A DNA stretch of 64,000 bases from Komagataeibacter sucrofermentans DSM 15973 (GCF_040581405.1 NZ_CP137157.1:328001-392000), one strand, 5' to 3'. Shown: positions 26,025 to 35,788, counted from the stretch's first letter. Program-made: numbers and translations. The notes: generated from the letters alone by a model not told the origin.

Positions 26025-26828
26025 TTACCCGTTTCCATGGGCGCTGGAACTGTCCAGCTGCTCACGGTGCATGAAGGCATGCACCGTGGGGTCGGTGCAG
26101 TGGTCGCGCAGCCAGGTGGGCGAACCATGGGCGATGGCGGTTTTCTGGTCGGCATCAAGGAAGATGCCATCATCGGCAATATGGAACAGGCTGGAAAGCT
26201 CGTGGCTGACGATGATGATCGTGGCGCCAAGCCCGTCGCGCAGGTTCAGGATCAGCTCATCAAGCCGGGCCGAGGTAATGGGGTCGAGACCGGCCGAAGG
26301 CTCATCAAAGAACAGGATGTCAGGGTCGAGCGACATGGCGCGCGCCAGCCCCGCGCGCTTGCGCATGCCGCCGCTGAGCTCGGAGGGATACTGGTCAATG
26401 GCGTGCAGCATGCCCACAAGCCCCAGCTTGAGCTCGACAAGCTGGCGGATGACATGGGGTTCAAGCTTGGTGAACATCTGCATGGGCAGCGCTACGTTCT
26501 CGCCCACGGTCATCGAGCTCCACAGCGCCCCGCTCTGGAACAGCACGCCAAAGCGCCGCCCGATCTGCACGCGGCTTTCATCATCGCCGGCCCAGTAATT
26601 GTCCTTCTGCACCATGTAGGTGCCGTGCGTGGGGCGCAGCAGGCCGATCATGCTCTTGAGCAGCGTGCTCTTGCCGCAGCCCGAGCCGCCCATCACGGCA
26701 AAGATGCTGCCGCGCCGGACCTGAAACGAGACATCATGCTGGATCACGCGCGAGCCGAAGGCCAGCGTCACGTCATTTACGTCGATCATGACGGGGCGGT
26801 CATCGGTGGAGGGCATCTGGTTATTCAT
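26025..26828 (-). CDS. mlaF: MlaF-like ABC transporter ATP-binding protein
   Basis: 267-residue cytoplasmic ATPase driving the MCE lipid transporter. Walker A is GGSGCGKSTLLKSMIG near residue 42, the signature is LSGGMRKRAGLARAM near residue 146, Walker B is DILFFDEPSAGLDP near residue 169 and the switch His is in IIVSHELSS. The gene sits between permease and MCE genes with 5-bp gaps on both sides, so it is co-transcribed with them. Confidence 0.93.
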   Translation of the reverse strand: MNNQMPSTDDRPVMIDVNDVTLAFGSRVIQHDVSFQVRRGSIFAVMGGSGCGKSTLLKSMIGLLRPTHGTYMVQKDNYWAGDDESRVQIGRRFGVLFQSGALWSSMTVGENVALPMQMFTKLEPHVIRQLVELKLGLVGMLHAIDQYPSELSGGMRKRAGLARAMSLDPDILFFDEPSAGLDPITSARLDELILNLRDGLGATIIIVSHELSSLFHIADDGIFLDADQKTAIAHGSPTWLRDHCTDPTVHAFMHREQLDSSSAHGNG

Positions 26829-26833
26829 GGCGA

Positions 26834-27970
26834 TCAGATCCCGATAACATTGGCAATAACCGCGAATACCGCATCAAGCGCGATCACGCCCACAATGCCC
26901 ACCACCACGGCCTTGGTGGCCGCGATGCCGACATCAGCGGCACTCCGCCCGGCCTTGAGGCCGATGCGGCAGCTTGTCAGCCCGATGAAGGTGCCGAACA
27001 CGAGGCTCTTGATGAAGCCGAAGGTGAACTGGTCAAGCGGCAGCGCATGCAGGGTTTCATGAAAGTAGCCCAGCGGCGAGACATCGAGCATGATGTAGGA
27101 AACGAAGAACCCGCCAAGCATGCCGATCAGGCAGCCATACAGGTAAAGCAGCGGCATGGTGAAGGCCAGCGCCAGCACCGAAGGCAGGATCAGGTAGCTG
27201 GAAACCGGAATGCCGAACACCTGCAGCGCGTCGATTTCCTCATTGGCCTGCATGGTGGAGATGCGCGCGGCATAGGCGCCACCGGTGCGGCCTGCCATGA
27301 TGATGGCCGTCATCACCGCTGACATCTCGCGCACCATGGCGATGGCCACAAGGCTCGCCACATAGATGTCGGCTGCGAATTTGTGCAGTTCCACCGACCC
27401 CACAAAGGCCAGGATCGCGCCGACAAGAAAGTTGACCACGCCCACGATCAGCAGCGCCGCAGGCCCCGCCGCGCTCAGGTCGGACATGAGATCGACGGTG
27501 CGCATCATGCCGCGACCCACCAGGGCGGCAAACCCGCCCTTGGCGGCGGCCGCTCCCATTTCGCTCACGCAGCCGACCTCGTTGAGCGTATCGAGCGTGA
27601 ACTGGCCCACGGCGGTGACGGGCTGGAATTTATGCGGTGGCGGCGGCGCGGGCGTGGGCGGGATTTCGGGCAGCAGGTCAAGCAGCTTGCGCGCGGATTC
27701 GGGCAGGGTGTCGATGCGCAGCTGCACGTTGTCTTCACGGGCGGTGCGCTTGAGCTCCCACAGGAAGCTGATCAGCGAGGTATCCCATTTGCCAAGCTGG
27801 TCGGTGCTGAATTCAACCGGTTCGCCGTGTGGCACATCCCTGAACCCGGATTCCGGGAAATCGGGAAGATGGCCCTGCTGTGCAATCCAGTCCCCGGATA
27901 ATGTGACAAGGGTCCGGTTCGCATCGGGCTGCAGATGCCATTGCGGCGCACCATTGACGGACGTTTTCAC
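26834..27970 (-). CDS. mlaE: MlaE-like ABC permease with N-terminal STAS-like domain
   Basis: Inner-membrane permease of the lipid transporter, about 378 residues. The proposed start is GTG at 27970 with GGAG 6 nt upstream; an ATG at 28024 is in frame. Residues 1-115 look like a STAS domain (LVTLSGDWIAQQGHLPDF, WELKRTAREDNVQLRID), replacing a separate MlaB. The permease domain follows with GRGMMRTVDLMSDLS, GRTGGAYAARISTMQANEEI and about five membrane helices to the end. It is the first gene of the four-gene Mla operon. Confidence 0.88.
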   Translation of the reverse strand: MKTSVNGAPQWHLQPDANRTLVTLSGDWIAQQGHLPDFPESGFRDVPHGEPVEFSTDQLGKWDTSLISFLWELKRTAREDNVQLRIDTLPESARKLLDLLPEIPPTPAPPPPHKFQPVTAVGQFTLDTLNEVGCVSEMGAAAAKGGFAALVGRGMMRTVDLMSDLSAAGPAALLIVGVVNFLVGAILAFVGSVELHKFAADIYVASLVAIAMVREMSAVMTAIIMAGRTGGAYAARISTMQANEEIDALQVFGIPVSSYLILPSVLALAFTMPLLYLYGCLIGMLGGFFVSYIMLDVSPLGYFHETLHALPLDQFTFGFIKSLVFGTFIGLTSCRIGLKAGRSAADVGIAATKAVVVGIVGVIALDAVFAVIANVIGI

Positions 27971-28185
27971 CAGCCTCTCCAACCTCAGTGCCGCAACCTC
28001 GCCCACCCGGTTGCGGGGCGGCATGCACAAAACGATCCCCGTTCTCGTCATCCGCCTGTTTGCTGGCAGGCAGGTGGCGGGTCTCTCACGGTGTTCTGTT
28101 TTCAATACCAGATGACCCGCCCGGCACAAGCCCCGCTGCCGTGAAGGCTCCGCGATGGCAGCGCATGGCTTTGGCGCGGCCGTGC

Positions 28186-29247
28186 TCAGGGCGGGGTGGG
28201 CGCGTGGAGCATCTCCACCGCCGGATCATCCACATCGCCGGTCACGATGGCGGCGGTGATGTCGGCCATGATGCGACGGGCGACGGGCTGGCGGTAATGC
28301 AGCGGATCCCAGAAATTGTCCCGGTTTCCGGTCAGGGTGGTGTTGTGGTTGAAGTCGAGCACTAGCGTGTCGTGGCGGGTTTGCGTCACCTGGCTTACGC
28401 CCAGGCGGCAGGCTTTGAGCCGCGCATCGGCCACGCTGCCGGGCGGGCCGTGCAGAAAGCTGGAGGCGGGCGGAAACCACACCACGCGCAGCGTGGTGGC
28501 AGGCATGCGCGCCAGCATGTCGGCCAGCAGGTCCATGCCCGATGGCGGCGTCCGGGCCATGCCGGGGGGGGCGGGGGTGTTGTCGGGGGGCGCCCAGCGG
28601 CTGAAAACGGCCTGCACGCGGGCGGGGTCGTACTGGCTGTCGGGGGGCACGAAGCTGGTATAGCCATCACTGCCAAAGCGCTGGGCCTTGCGCCCGGCCA
28701 GCCACCAGAACTCATTGGCCGCTTCCTGCAGGGCATACAGGCTGGCCATGTGCAGGTAGCCCTTCCATGCGGGGTGGCCGTACATCCATTCCGGCCAGGG
28801 GCGGTTGGGGCTGCTCAGGCTGCCGGGGCGGGGGTGGCACCAGGCGGCGTCGATCCCGATCAGGACAATGCGCGGGGCCGGGTGCGCGCGCAGGAAAGTG
28901 TCGAGTTCGCGCGACTGCTCCCACGGGCTGGCGCTGTTCATGGCCATGTTGAGAAAATGCGCGCCCAGCGGCGGCCCCAGCACGGCAGGCTGCATGAGGC
29001 GGCTGGTCGAGGTGCCGATGATGACGGAGTCAAACCGTGCCTCGCGCGCCAGCGCGGGCATGGTGTAGCGGGCGTTTGAGGTAATGGGGATGCGCGCAAG
29101 AGGCGGCGAAAAGGGCAGGATGTTCCACGGGTCAACAGTTACGATGAACAGGTAGAGGCCGCCCCCCGTCACCCCTATCGCCAGCAGGGCCAGCAGGGCA
29201 AAGCGCCGCCACGGGCCTGCCTGCCCCGCCCGCGTGGCTGGCGTCAT
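28186..29247 (-). CDS. Membrane-anchored SGNH-like protein
   Basis: 353 residues, a single N-terminal membrane helix (FALLALLAIGVTGGGLYLFI) and a periplasmic domain. SGNH-type features are seen: a Ser block VIIGTSTSRL near residue 76 and a C-terminal block FWDPLHYRQPVARRIM with the Asp/His pair of the catalytic triad. DltD, AlgJ and related acyl-transfer proteins share this plan, but no specific family is assigned. Its start overlaps the stop of the dioxygenase gene by 4 bp, so it is the third gene of the mscS-dioxygenase operon. Confidence 0.65.
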   Translation of the reverse strand: MTPATRAGQAGPWRRFALLALLAIGVTGGGLYLFIVTVDPWNILPFSPPLARIPITSNARYTMPALAREARFDSVIIGTSTSRLMQPAVLGPPLGAHFLNMAMNSASPWEQSRELDTFLRAHPAPRIVLIGIDAAWCHPRPGSLSSPNRPWPEWMYGHPAWKGYLHMASLYALQEAANEFWWLAGRKAQRFGSDGYTSFVPPDSQYDPARVQAVFSRWAPPDNTPAPPGMARTPPSGMDLLADMLARMPATTLRVVWFPPASSFLHGPPGSVADARLKACRLGVSQVTQTRHDTLVLDFNHNTTLTGNRDNFWDPLHYRQPVARRIMADITAAIVTGDVDDPAVEMLHAPTPP

Positions 29248-29978
29248 TGGTGGCGGAAGGTTACGACCAGAACATCACGGTAGGCCGGGCGGGTGGGGTC
29301 GAGCGGGCGCACCGCCGTCACGCCATGATAGACGCGGTTGTCATTGACCACTGCCGTATCCAGCGGCTGGTCGAGCATGAACCCGCCAAGCAACGTGCGT
29401 TGCAGGTCATGGATGGAGGTCTCGCCGGACATGACGTTTTCACGTCGCACCATGATCACCATCACCCAGTCCACGCCATCGCGGTGCAGGCCCTCGGGCG
29501 TGGGCTGGCCGGGGCTGTTCTCTAGCGCCTCGATGCGGAACTGGTGCACCTCGGTATGCCACACGTCGGGCCGGTTTGCCGGTTCGCTCAGGTCGGTCAC
29601 GATGCGGTGCATGAGCCGCAATATGGCCTGTAGCGCGGGATGACTGCCCATTTCGGGCTCCATGGCGCGGAACCAGCGTTCGATGCCGCCATTGAGCTCG
29701 TTGTAGTCGCGGCTCTGGTAATGGGGCTGGTGCTTCTTGCGCGTCATGCCCCCGGCGCTGATGGCGAAGGTGGCATGGCGGCGCCGGCGGTAGCGCCCGC
29801 CATCGGCCATGTAGCGGTCCAGCCCCAGCCGGTTCCAGCTTGCGGCAAAGCTGGCCCAGTCCGCCACGGCCTGCTGGCCCAGCAGGGCACGCATGGCCCC
29901 TGCGGGCACGAAGGCAAAGCCATCCGCACGCAGGGGAGCCTCAAGGCCAGCCAGCACGGTCGCTGTATCCTCAGCCAT
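29244..29978 (-). CDS. 2-oxoglutarate/Fe(II) dioxygenase (2OG-Fe_Oxy_2 type)
   Basis: 244 residues. Iron ligands are His and Asp in GLHRDGVDWVMVIMVRREN near residue 165, and a distal His in NDNRVYHGVTAV near residue 215, followed by RDVLVVTFRHQ containing the 2OG-binding Arg. This spacing matches the group that includes Bacillus L-isoleucine 4-hydroxylase, which hydroxylates free aliphatic amino acids. The start at 29978 lies inside the 3' end of the MscS gene; an ATG at 29990 is equally close to a short GGGAA. The substrate is unknown. Confidence 0.78.
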   Translation of the reverse strand: MAEDTATVLAGLEAPLRADGFAFVPAGAMRALLGQQAVADWASFAASWNRLGLDRYMADGGRYRRRRHATFAISAGGMTRKKHQPHYQSRDYNELNGGIERWFRAMEPEMGSHPALQAILRLMHRIVTDLSEPANRPDVWHTEVHQFRIEALENSPGQPTPEGLHRDGVDWVMVIMVRRENVMSGETSIHDLQRTLLGGFMLDQPLDTAVVNDNRVYHGVTAVRPLDPTRPAYRDVLVVTFRHQ

Positions 29979-32571
29979 GGGGGGCGTCATTTCCCTTTGG
30001 CGCGGCGTCCGCGCCGTGGCCTTCGGCGCTGGGGCCTTCGACCCTGGGGGCATCGGTTGCGCTGCCGATGCCTTCAGGCTGCGCGGGCTTGTCGAGGGCG
30101 GCCCTGGGGAAGTTTTCCTCCATGTTCATCTGCAGCGTGCCGGAGGGGCCGTTGGTCAGCAGGTTCATCGAGGTCGGGATCGGGAACTTGACCTTTTCCT
30201 TCACCATGCGCGCGCTCAGGCGGCTGTAATACTCGCGGTAGACCTTCCACTTCGAGCCCGGCGAGGTGCGGATGGAGCCAAGGAACTTGGAGCCATTGCC
30301 ATCAGCCTGCTCCAGCCCGAGGAAGGAGAAGTCCGACTTGATGAGCGGGCCATACACATGGTCCTTGCGCAGGATCGCCAGTTCGTCCTGCAGGATCGCG
30401 GCCACCCGGTGCGGGTCTTCCGACAGGTCAAGCATGAAGCTGACCACCACGAGGTTGTAGTCGCGCGAGGTATTGGCAATCGAGGTGACGGAGGAGAACG
30501 GGATGATGTGCAGGTCGCCATTGACCGCGCGCAGCCGCAGCGTGCGGATGGAAAGGTGCTCCACCGTGCCCGACACGGCGCCCGCCGTTACCCAGTCGCC
30601 CACCTGCATGGCGTTTTCAACCAGCATGAAGAAGCCGGTGATGAAGTCCTTCACCAGGCTCTGGGAACCGAACGCGATGGCCGCACCCATGATGCCCGCA
30701 CCGGTGAGCAGCGGGGCCACGTTGATGCCGATCTGCGAAAGGGTGGTCACCGTCACGATGATGATGATGAAGGTGAGCAGCACCGTGCGGATGATGGGCA
30801 GAACCGTGCGCAGCCGTGTCGCGCGCGAGGCCTGGTCCGATGTCTCGAAACGGGTGATCTGGTTCTGCAGGGTGGCGTTGGCCACTTCCCACACCACGAT
30901 GGCGATGGTGTAGGCGATCATGATCGTCAGCATCGCGCCCACGATCTTGGTGCCCAGCGAGCCATGCACGAAGAAGCGGATGGCCGGCAGCCCCCAGGAC
31001 TGGAGCAGCAGCACGACCGTGAAGAACACCAGCAGCACCGACAGCGTGCGCCGCGCCATGGGGTAGTAGTAGTCCACGCGGGCCTGCAGGCCGGGATAGC
31101 GCTTCTCGGTCGCTTCGGGCACGTGGAAGATCTTGTTCTGCAGGCTGAAGGCCAGCACCGACAGCAGGCGCGCGCCCAGAATGACCACGATGGTCAGCGA
31201 CAGCGTGCGCAGGATCCACGCATAACCGCCCTGGATCTGGGTGGCCCAGACCAGCCACAGCGCGAAGTCGAAGAACATGGCCGGGATCCACCAGAAGCGG
31301 ACCATCTTGCCCACGAACATCCAGAACGGCTTCTCGCGCAGGCGGCCCGAGGGCTGGAGCGCTGCCCCCACATGATGGCGGATGCGCCAGATGAAGACGG
31401 CGATCAGCATGTGCTCGATCAGCACCACGGCGCGGATGATGGCCTCGGTGCCACGGGCAGGCATGTGGAACACGCCGCCAAGCGTGGACAGGCAGACCAC
31501 GATGGAAGGTGCCGCCACCAGGAAGTTCCACCACCTTGTTACCATGCGCGCCGTCGCATCGGATGCGCTGCACAGGCGGATGGTGGGCGAGTGCGGCACG
31601 AACACGGTCTCGAGCAGCAGGTAGATCACGCGCGCGATGACATAGGCATTGGTGAGCGTGATGGTGACCATCGCCGCCTGGTGGGTGGTGGCGAACAGGG
31701 CGGAAGCGCCGTAGCCCAGCCCGAAGAAGAGGACAACCGGCAGCAGCTTGATGAGAAAATGCAGTAGCGAATACGGAATGCGCGTGATGATGCGCAGCGT
31801 TTCATGCTGCTTGCGGTCATCCTGCTCGCGAGTCTGCTCGGTCTGCTGTTCGGCCTGGGCATCGGCGGCGGTGGCGGGGGGCGGGCTGGGCTGGTCCGCA
31901 TCCGCCGCATCCTCACGCGCGAGGCGCTGGTTCAGGCGCTGCTCGGTTGCCACCGCGCGCGCGGTAACCCCCGCGAGCGGCTTGCGCAGGACAATGGACA
32001 GGCCACGCTCGGCCACGAGGGCGAGAATGAAGATGATGCCCGCGCGCCCCATCGCATCAAGCAGGATCTGGCGCGAATCCGTATTGGACAGGATGGAGTG
32101 AACCCACCGCCCCACAAAGGCCAGATCAGCGAACAGCGCCATGAAGTTCTGGCCCTGCTGGAGCGCGATATCGCGGATATGGCTCAGCTCGTTCATGGTT
32201 TCGCTGCTGATGCTGCCTGGCTCGACTTCCACGTCGGACTTGGCGGCAGCCTTCTTGGCGGGAGCCGGGGCAGGCGCCGGGGCTGCGGCAGGCGTGGTCG
32301 GCGCGGGCAGGCCCTTGGCGATGGCGTCAAGGGTGTGGGTGAATTCCTCACGCTTCTGCGGGTCGTTCATCACCGCGAGCACCTGCTGGGCCTGCTGGGC
32401 GGTGATGGTCTGCCCCGTGGCCTGGGCGGCTGCCGTGCCGGGGTCGGCGGCATGGGCGTGGGGAATGCAGGGCAGGAGGGCGAGCAGGAAAGCCGCCAGC
32501 ACTGTCAGGATGCCGCCCCGTCGGGACTGTCTGGATACGGGATGGGCGCGCGTCGTGAAATGGGCTGACAT
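29971..32571 (-). CDS. Large MscS-family mechanosensitive channel
   Basis: Inner-membrane channel of 866 residues, much larger than MscS (about 286). A signal peptide (GGILTVLAAFLLALLPCI, ending AHA) precedes a periplasmic Gln/Ala-rich region with a Pro/Ala stretch near residues 95-110. About 11 membrane helices follow, then the MscS core with GAGIMGAAIAFGSQSLVKDF (pore helix) and ENAMQVGDWVTAGAVSGTVE near residue 640. A hydrophilic C-tail ends the protein. The ribosome site AAGGAGGTGA, 7 nt before the ATG, is a near-perfect anti-SD match. It is the first gene of a three-gene overlapped operon. Confidence 0.9.
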   Translation of the reverse strand: MSAHFTTRAHPVSRQSRRGGILTVLAAFLLALLPCIPHAHAADPGTAAAQATGQTITAQQAQQVLAVMNDPQKREEFTHTLDAIAKGLPAPTTPAAAPAPAPAPAKKAAAKSDVEVEPGSISSETMNELSHIRDIALQQGQNFMALFADLAFVGRWVHSILSNTDSRQILLDAMGRAGIIFILALVAERGLSIVLRKPLAGVTARAVATEQRLNQRLAREDAADADQPSPPPATAADAQAEQQTEQTREQDDRKQHETLRIITRIPYSLLHFLIKLLPVVLFFGLGYGASALFATTHQAAMVTITLTNAYVIARVIYLLLETVFVPHSPTIRLCSASDATARMVTRWWNFLVAAPSIVVCLSTLGGVFHMPARGTEAIIRAVVLIEHMLIAVFIWRIRHHVGAALQPSGRLREKPFWMFVGKMVRFWWIPAMFFDFALWLVWATQIQGGYAWILRTLSLTIVVILGARLLSVLAFSLQNKIFHVPEATEKRYPGLQARVDYYYPMARRTLSVLLVFFTVVLLLQSWGLPAIRFFVHGSLGTKIVGAMLTIMIAYTIAIVVWEVANATLQNQITRFETSDQASRATRLRTVLPIIRTVLLTFIIIIVTVTTLSQIGINVAPLLTGAGIMGAAIAFGSQSLVKDFITGFFMLVENAMQVGDWVTAGAVSGTVEHLSIRTLRLRAVNGDLHIIPFSSVTSIANTSRDYNLVVVSFMLDLSEDPHRVAAILQDELAILRKDHVYGPLIKSDFSFLGLEQADGNGSKFLGSIRTSPGSKWKVYREYYSRLSARMVKEKVKFPIPTSMNLLTNGPSGTLQMNMEENFPRAALDKPAQPEGIGSATDAPRVEGPSAEGHGADAAPKGNDAPHG

Positions 32572-32766
32572 GCCGATTGTTCACCTCCTTGAAAATATAA
32601 AACCCCGCCGGAGCGGAGGCAGGCTCCCCTGTCGAATGACGAACACCCCCGCCCATCGCTGCGCGGGGGTGCCGTGTCATCTTACCGCCTGAACACATGC
32701 AATATCAGGACAAAAGATTGCCAAAGCCTGCATGGTTGCATTCTTGACATGCCTTTTTTGCGTTTT

Positions 32767-33369
32767 TCAGCCCCATTGCGGGGGCTGTGGAGCCAGGGCG
32801 CGGGGCGCGCGCCGGATCACGCAGGTGCCTGCCAGAATGTCGTGCAATGCCTGCTTGCGCTGCGTCCACATGACCATGAGAAAGCCGATACCGAGCAGCA
32901 GCGTCGAAAGGTATTTGCCAAAATACCGCCCCGCCGCCCGCAGCGGCGTGATCCGGTTGCCATAAAGGTCGGTCACGCGCATCTGGCACACCAGCTTGCC
33001 GGGCGTGGCCTGAAAGCGCGAGGATTCAAACACGATGAAATAGAGCGCGGGCAGCAGGAGCGACATCAGCTCGAACAGCCCGTTCCCGTTCCAGTGCAGG
33101 TGGGGCATGGTCGAGACGATGGTGTAGTCGGCCTGCGTGTAGCCCGCGGGGTGGATGTAGGAGATGCGGTAGTCACCGCCGCTGCCGCCAGTCGCCTGCG
33201 GGTCGAACACCGACACCGAAAGGCTGGGCGGCACCAGCAGCAGGCCCATAAGCCCCAGCACCGCCCACAGCACGATGCCATCGATCACATGGGCGACCAC
33301 ACGCATCCAGAACCCGGCATAGGTCCAGATCTCGGTGGGGGAGGCAGGGCGGGAAAACGGGTTCGTCAT
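32767..33369 (-). CDS. RDD family membrane protein
   Basis: 200 residues with about three membrane helices. YAGFWMRVVAHVIDGIVLW near residue 15 carries the Arg and Asp of the RDD motif, and TPGKLVCQMRVTDLYGNRIT with LRAAGRYFGKYLS follow in the family order. A C-terminal MWTQRKQALHDILAGTCV is also typical. The function of RDD proteins is mostly unknown; some act in ion transport. AGGA lies about 9 nt before the ATG. It is transcribed alone between the mscS operon and a repeat copy. Confidence 0.85.
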   Translation of the reverse strand: MTNPFSRPASPTEIWTYAGFWMRVVAHVIDGIVLWAVLGLMGLLLVPPSLSVSVFDPQATGGSGGDYRISYIHPAGYTQADYTIVSTMPHLHWNGNGLFELMSLLLPALYFIVFESSRFQATPGKLVCQMRVTDLYGNRITPLRAAGRYFGKYLSTLLLGIGFLMVMWTQRKQALHDILAGTCVIRRAPRALAPQPPQWG

Positions 33370-33473
33370 GCAGGGTATTCCTGTCTGGCTGCCAAGAGGT
33401 TCACCCGTACAGCAATGCCATTGCCAGGAGCGCAGCGGAAGCAGGAAAAAACGTGCCGTCCCTATGAAACCGG

Positions 33474-33554
33474 AAGAAAGTTTCTGGTGAAGCTTTTTTA
33501 AAAAAAGACGCCGCCTTTTTTTGAATAAAGGCGGCGCCCGGAAACTTTTACTTT
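33474..33554. repeat. Dispersed nested palindromic repeat, copy in argJ/RDD gap (inverted)
   Basis: AAAGTTTCTGGTGAAGC, a T/A hairpin, GACGCCGCCTTTTT and AAAGGCGGCG, then CCCGGAAACTTTTA. It lies 14 bp after the argJ stop codon and upstream of the RDD gene, in position to terminate argJ. Confidence 0.85.
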
Positions 33555-33568
33555 TTTATCCGTGCCTG

Positions 33569-34804
33569 TCAGCTGCGATAGGAGCCATTGATGTCGATAT
33601 AGCCATGCGTGAGGTCACACCCCCACGCCTGCGCCGTGCCGTTGGCCAGGCCAAGGTCGATCGCGATCTCGATTTCCTGGCCCTTCATGTGGGCCACGAC
33701 CGGGGTTTCGTCGTAGTCGGACACCACGGTGCCGCCCTGCGCGATCCATGTGCCGCCTATGGCGACGGAAAGCGTATCGCGGTTGGCGGGTTCGCCGCAT
33801 TTGCCCACCGCCATGACCACGCGGCCCCAGTTGGCGTCCTCGCCCGCTACGGCGGTCTTGACCAGTGGCGAGTTGGCCACGGCCATGGCCACCCTGTGGG
33901 CCGACTCATCGGAGGTGGCGCCCGTTACGACCACATGCATCATCTTGGTCACCCCCTCGCCATCGCGGATGACGAGCAGGGCCAGTTCCAGCAGCAGCGA
34001 ATCAAGGGCCGCGCGGAAATGGGCCAGTTCGGGCGAGGCAGGGTCGGTGATCTCGGCATTGCCGGCCTGGCCGGTGGCGAACAGCAGCACCATGTCGGAG
34101 GTGGAGGTGTCCGAATCCACCGTGATGCAGTTGAAGCTGCGGTTCACGCCCTCGGTCAGGAAGGACTGGAGCACGCTGGCGGGTAGCTTCGCGTCGGTGG
34201 CGACAAAGGCGAGCATGGTGGCCATGTCGGGGGCCACCATGCCGCTGCCCTTGGCAATGCCCTGGATGCGCACCGTGGTGTCGCCAATCTTCGCCGTGCG
34301 GGTCGCGGCCTTGGGGAAGGTGTCGGTGGTCATGATGCCACGCGCGGCATCCGCCCAGCCATCAGCGGAGAGGGTGGAATACAGGCCGGGCAGGGCTGCC
34401 GAAATCTTCTGGTAGGGCAGTACCTCGCCAATCACGCCGGTGGAGGCGAGGAACACCTCGCTGGCGGCGCAGTTGACCAGACGGGCGGCATCGGCCGCGT
34501 TGGCCTGTGTCGCCTCAAAGCCGGCCCGGCCGGTAAAGACATTGGCGTTGCCCGCATTGACCACCAGCGCGCGGGCCCGGCCATCGGCCATGGCGGCGCG
34601 GCACCAGTCCACCGGGGCGCCGGGGCATTTGCTTTTTGTATAGACGCCCGCCACCGTCGTGCCCGGTGCGAATTCAGCCATGACCAGATCGGTGCGCCCC
34701 GTGTAGCGGATGCCGGCCTCGGTCGCGCCAAAACGCACGCCAGCCAGCGCTGGCAGTTCGGGCAGGGGCTGGGCAAGGGGGGAGACGGGCAGGGCTTTGG
34801 CCAT
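33569..34804 (-). CDS. argJ: Bifunctional ornithine acetyltransferase / N-acetylglutamate synthase
   Basis: Recycles the acetyl group in arginine synthesis. 411 residues. The autocleavage site reads KGSGMVAPDMATMLAFVATD, with nucleophile Thr196 after Ala195; cleavage gives alpha and beta chains. VNAGNANVFTG near residue 82 and STGVIGEVLP near residue 121 are family motifs. The C-terminus DLTHGYIDINGSYRS is typical. It is followed by a repeat copy and preceded, 84 bp away, by the parvulin gene in the same direction. Confidence 0.95.
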   Translation of the reverse strand: MAKALPVSPLAQPLPELPALAGVRFGATEAGIRYTGRTDLVMAEFAPGTTVAGVYTKSKCPGAPVDWCRAAMADGRARALVVNAGNANVFTGRAGFEATQANAADAARLVNCAASEVFLASTGVIGEVLPYQKISAALPGLYSTLSADGWADAARGIMTTDTFPKAATRTAKIGDTTVRIQGIAKGSGMVAPDMATMLAFVATDAKLPASVLQSFLTEGVNRSFNCITVDSDTSTSDMVLLFATGQAGNAEITDPASPELAHFRAALDSLLLELALLVIRDGEGVTKMMHVVVTGATSDESAHRVAMAVANSPLVKTAVAGEDANWGRVVMAVGKCGEPANRDTLSVAIGGTWIAQGGTVVSDYDETPVVAHMKGQEIEIAIDLGLANGTAQAWGCDLTHGYIDINGSYRS

Positions 34805-34888
34805 GGTCGGTCGGCTTCCGGTGCAGGGACGGGGGAAAAACTCGGATGGCGCGGCAGGGCAGGGGCCCCGCCGCGCGGCAGCCCGCTT

Positions 34889-35788
34889 TTAGTGGGCGGG
34901 CTGGTTTTCAGGCAGGGGCTTGCCATCGGGGCCGTAGCGCACGACCTTGACCTGTGCGAGCGCGTTGGCAACCGCCTTCTGCACGCCGTCCTGGATCAGC
35001 TTCTGGCGGATCTGGTCGCGCGTTGCGTCAAGCGTGGGGGTGGGCGCGGTGCGCTTGCCCAGCACCTGGATCACGTGCCAGCCATACTGGGTGTGCACCG
35101 GGGTCTGGCTGTAGCTGTTGGGCTGCATGGAAGAGGCCGCATCCCAGAAGGTCGGCAGCATGTCGCCCTTCTTGAACCAGCCCAGGTCGCCGCCATTCTG
35201 CTTGGCCGAGCCGGGATCCTTCGACAGCTTGGTGGCCAGCTGCCCGAAATCGGCGCCGCCCTTGAGCTGCTTGATCACGTCGTTGGCCTCGGCCTCGGTC
35301 TGGACCAGGATGTGGCGGGCATGAATTTCTTCCGCGCCCGGCTTGTTGGCGTAGTTCTTGTCGTAATACGCCTTGACCGCATCATCGGTCAGGGTCGGTG
35401 CGACCTGTGCCGACAGGTAGGCATTCTGCAGCGCCCCCTGCGAGGCCTGCTGCATCTGCTGCTGCACGTCGGGCTGCTTGTCGAGCCCGGACTTGGTGGC
35501 GGCAAGCTGGATGGCGCGCTGGTCAACGAGCTGGTTGAGCAGGATCGGCACGATGATGTTGTCGGGCAGCTTGCGCAGCTGCTCGGGCATCGTGGCCATG
35601 GCCTGCCGCACGTCATTGAGGCGGATGTCCTGCCCGTTCACGCTGGCGAGCAGCGGATTCTGGTCCGCCGTGGCCGGTGCGGCGGGCGCCGCTGGCGCGG
35701 GGGAGGCCGCCATTGCAGGAGGAATGATGAAAGAGGAAGCAAGCAGGGCCATCGTTGCGACAGCCTTTGCCGGACTGATAGTCCGCAT
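34889..35788 (-). CDS. Periplasmic parvulin-type peptidyl-prolyl isomerase
   Basis: 299 residues from the ATG at 35788. A signal peptide ([20 protein letters not shown]) and an Ala/Pro-rich linker precede a SurA_N-like region ([18 protein letters not shown]) and a rotamase domain beginning [20 protein letters not shown], with the [20 protein letters not shown] core. It probably assists folding of secreted and outer-membrane proteins. Its tail is hydrophilic with no membrane anchor. It is divergent from secA across 248 bp, so two secretion-related genes share a control region. Confidence 0.9.
   Translation of the reverse strand: MRTISPAKAVATMALLASSFIIPPAMAASPAPAAPAAPATADQNPLLASVNGQDIRLNDVRQAMATMPEQLRKLPDNIIVPILLNQLVDQRAIQLAATKSGLDKQPDVQQQMQQASQGALQNAYLSAQVAPTLTDDAVKAYYDKNYANKPGAEEIHARHILVQTEAEANDVIKQLKGGADFGQLATKLSKDPGSAKQNGGDLGWFKKGDMLPTFWDAASSMQPNSYSQTPVHTQYGWHVIQVLGKRTAPTPTLDATRDQIRQKLIQDGVQKAVANALAQVKVVRYGPDGKPLPENQPAH

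Noticed and set aside
29893-31767. Long + strand open frame of 624 codons
   Set aside because: It lies opposite the MscS channel and dioxygenase and is low-complexity Arg/His/Gln/Asp with no recognisable motif.
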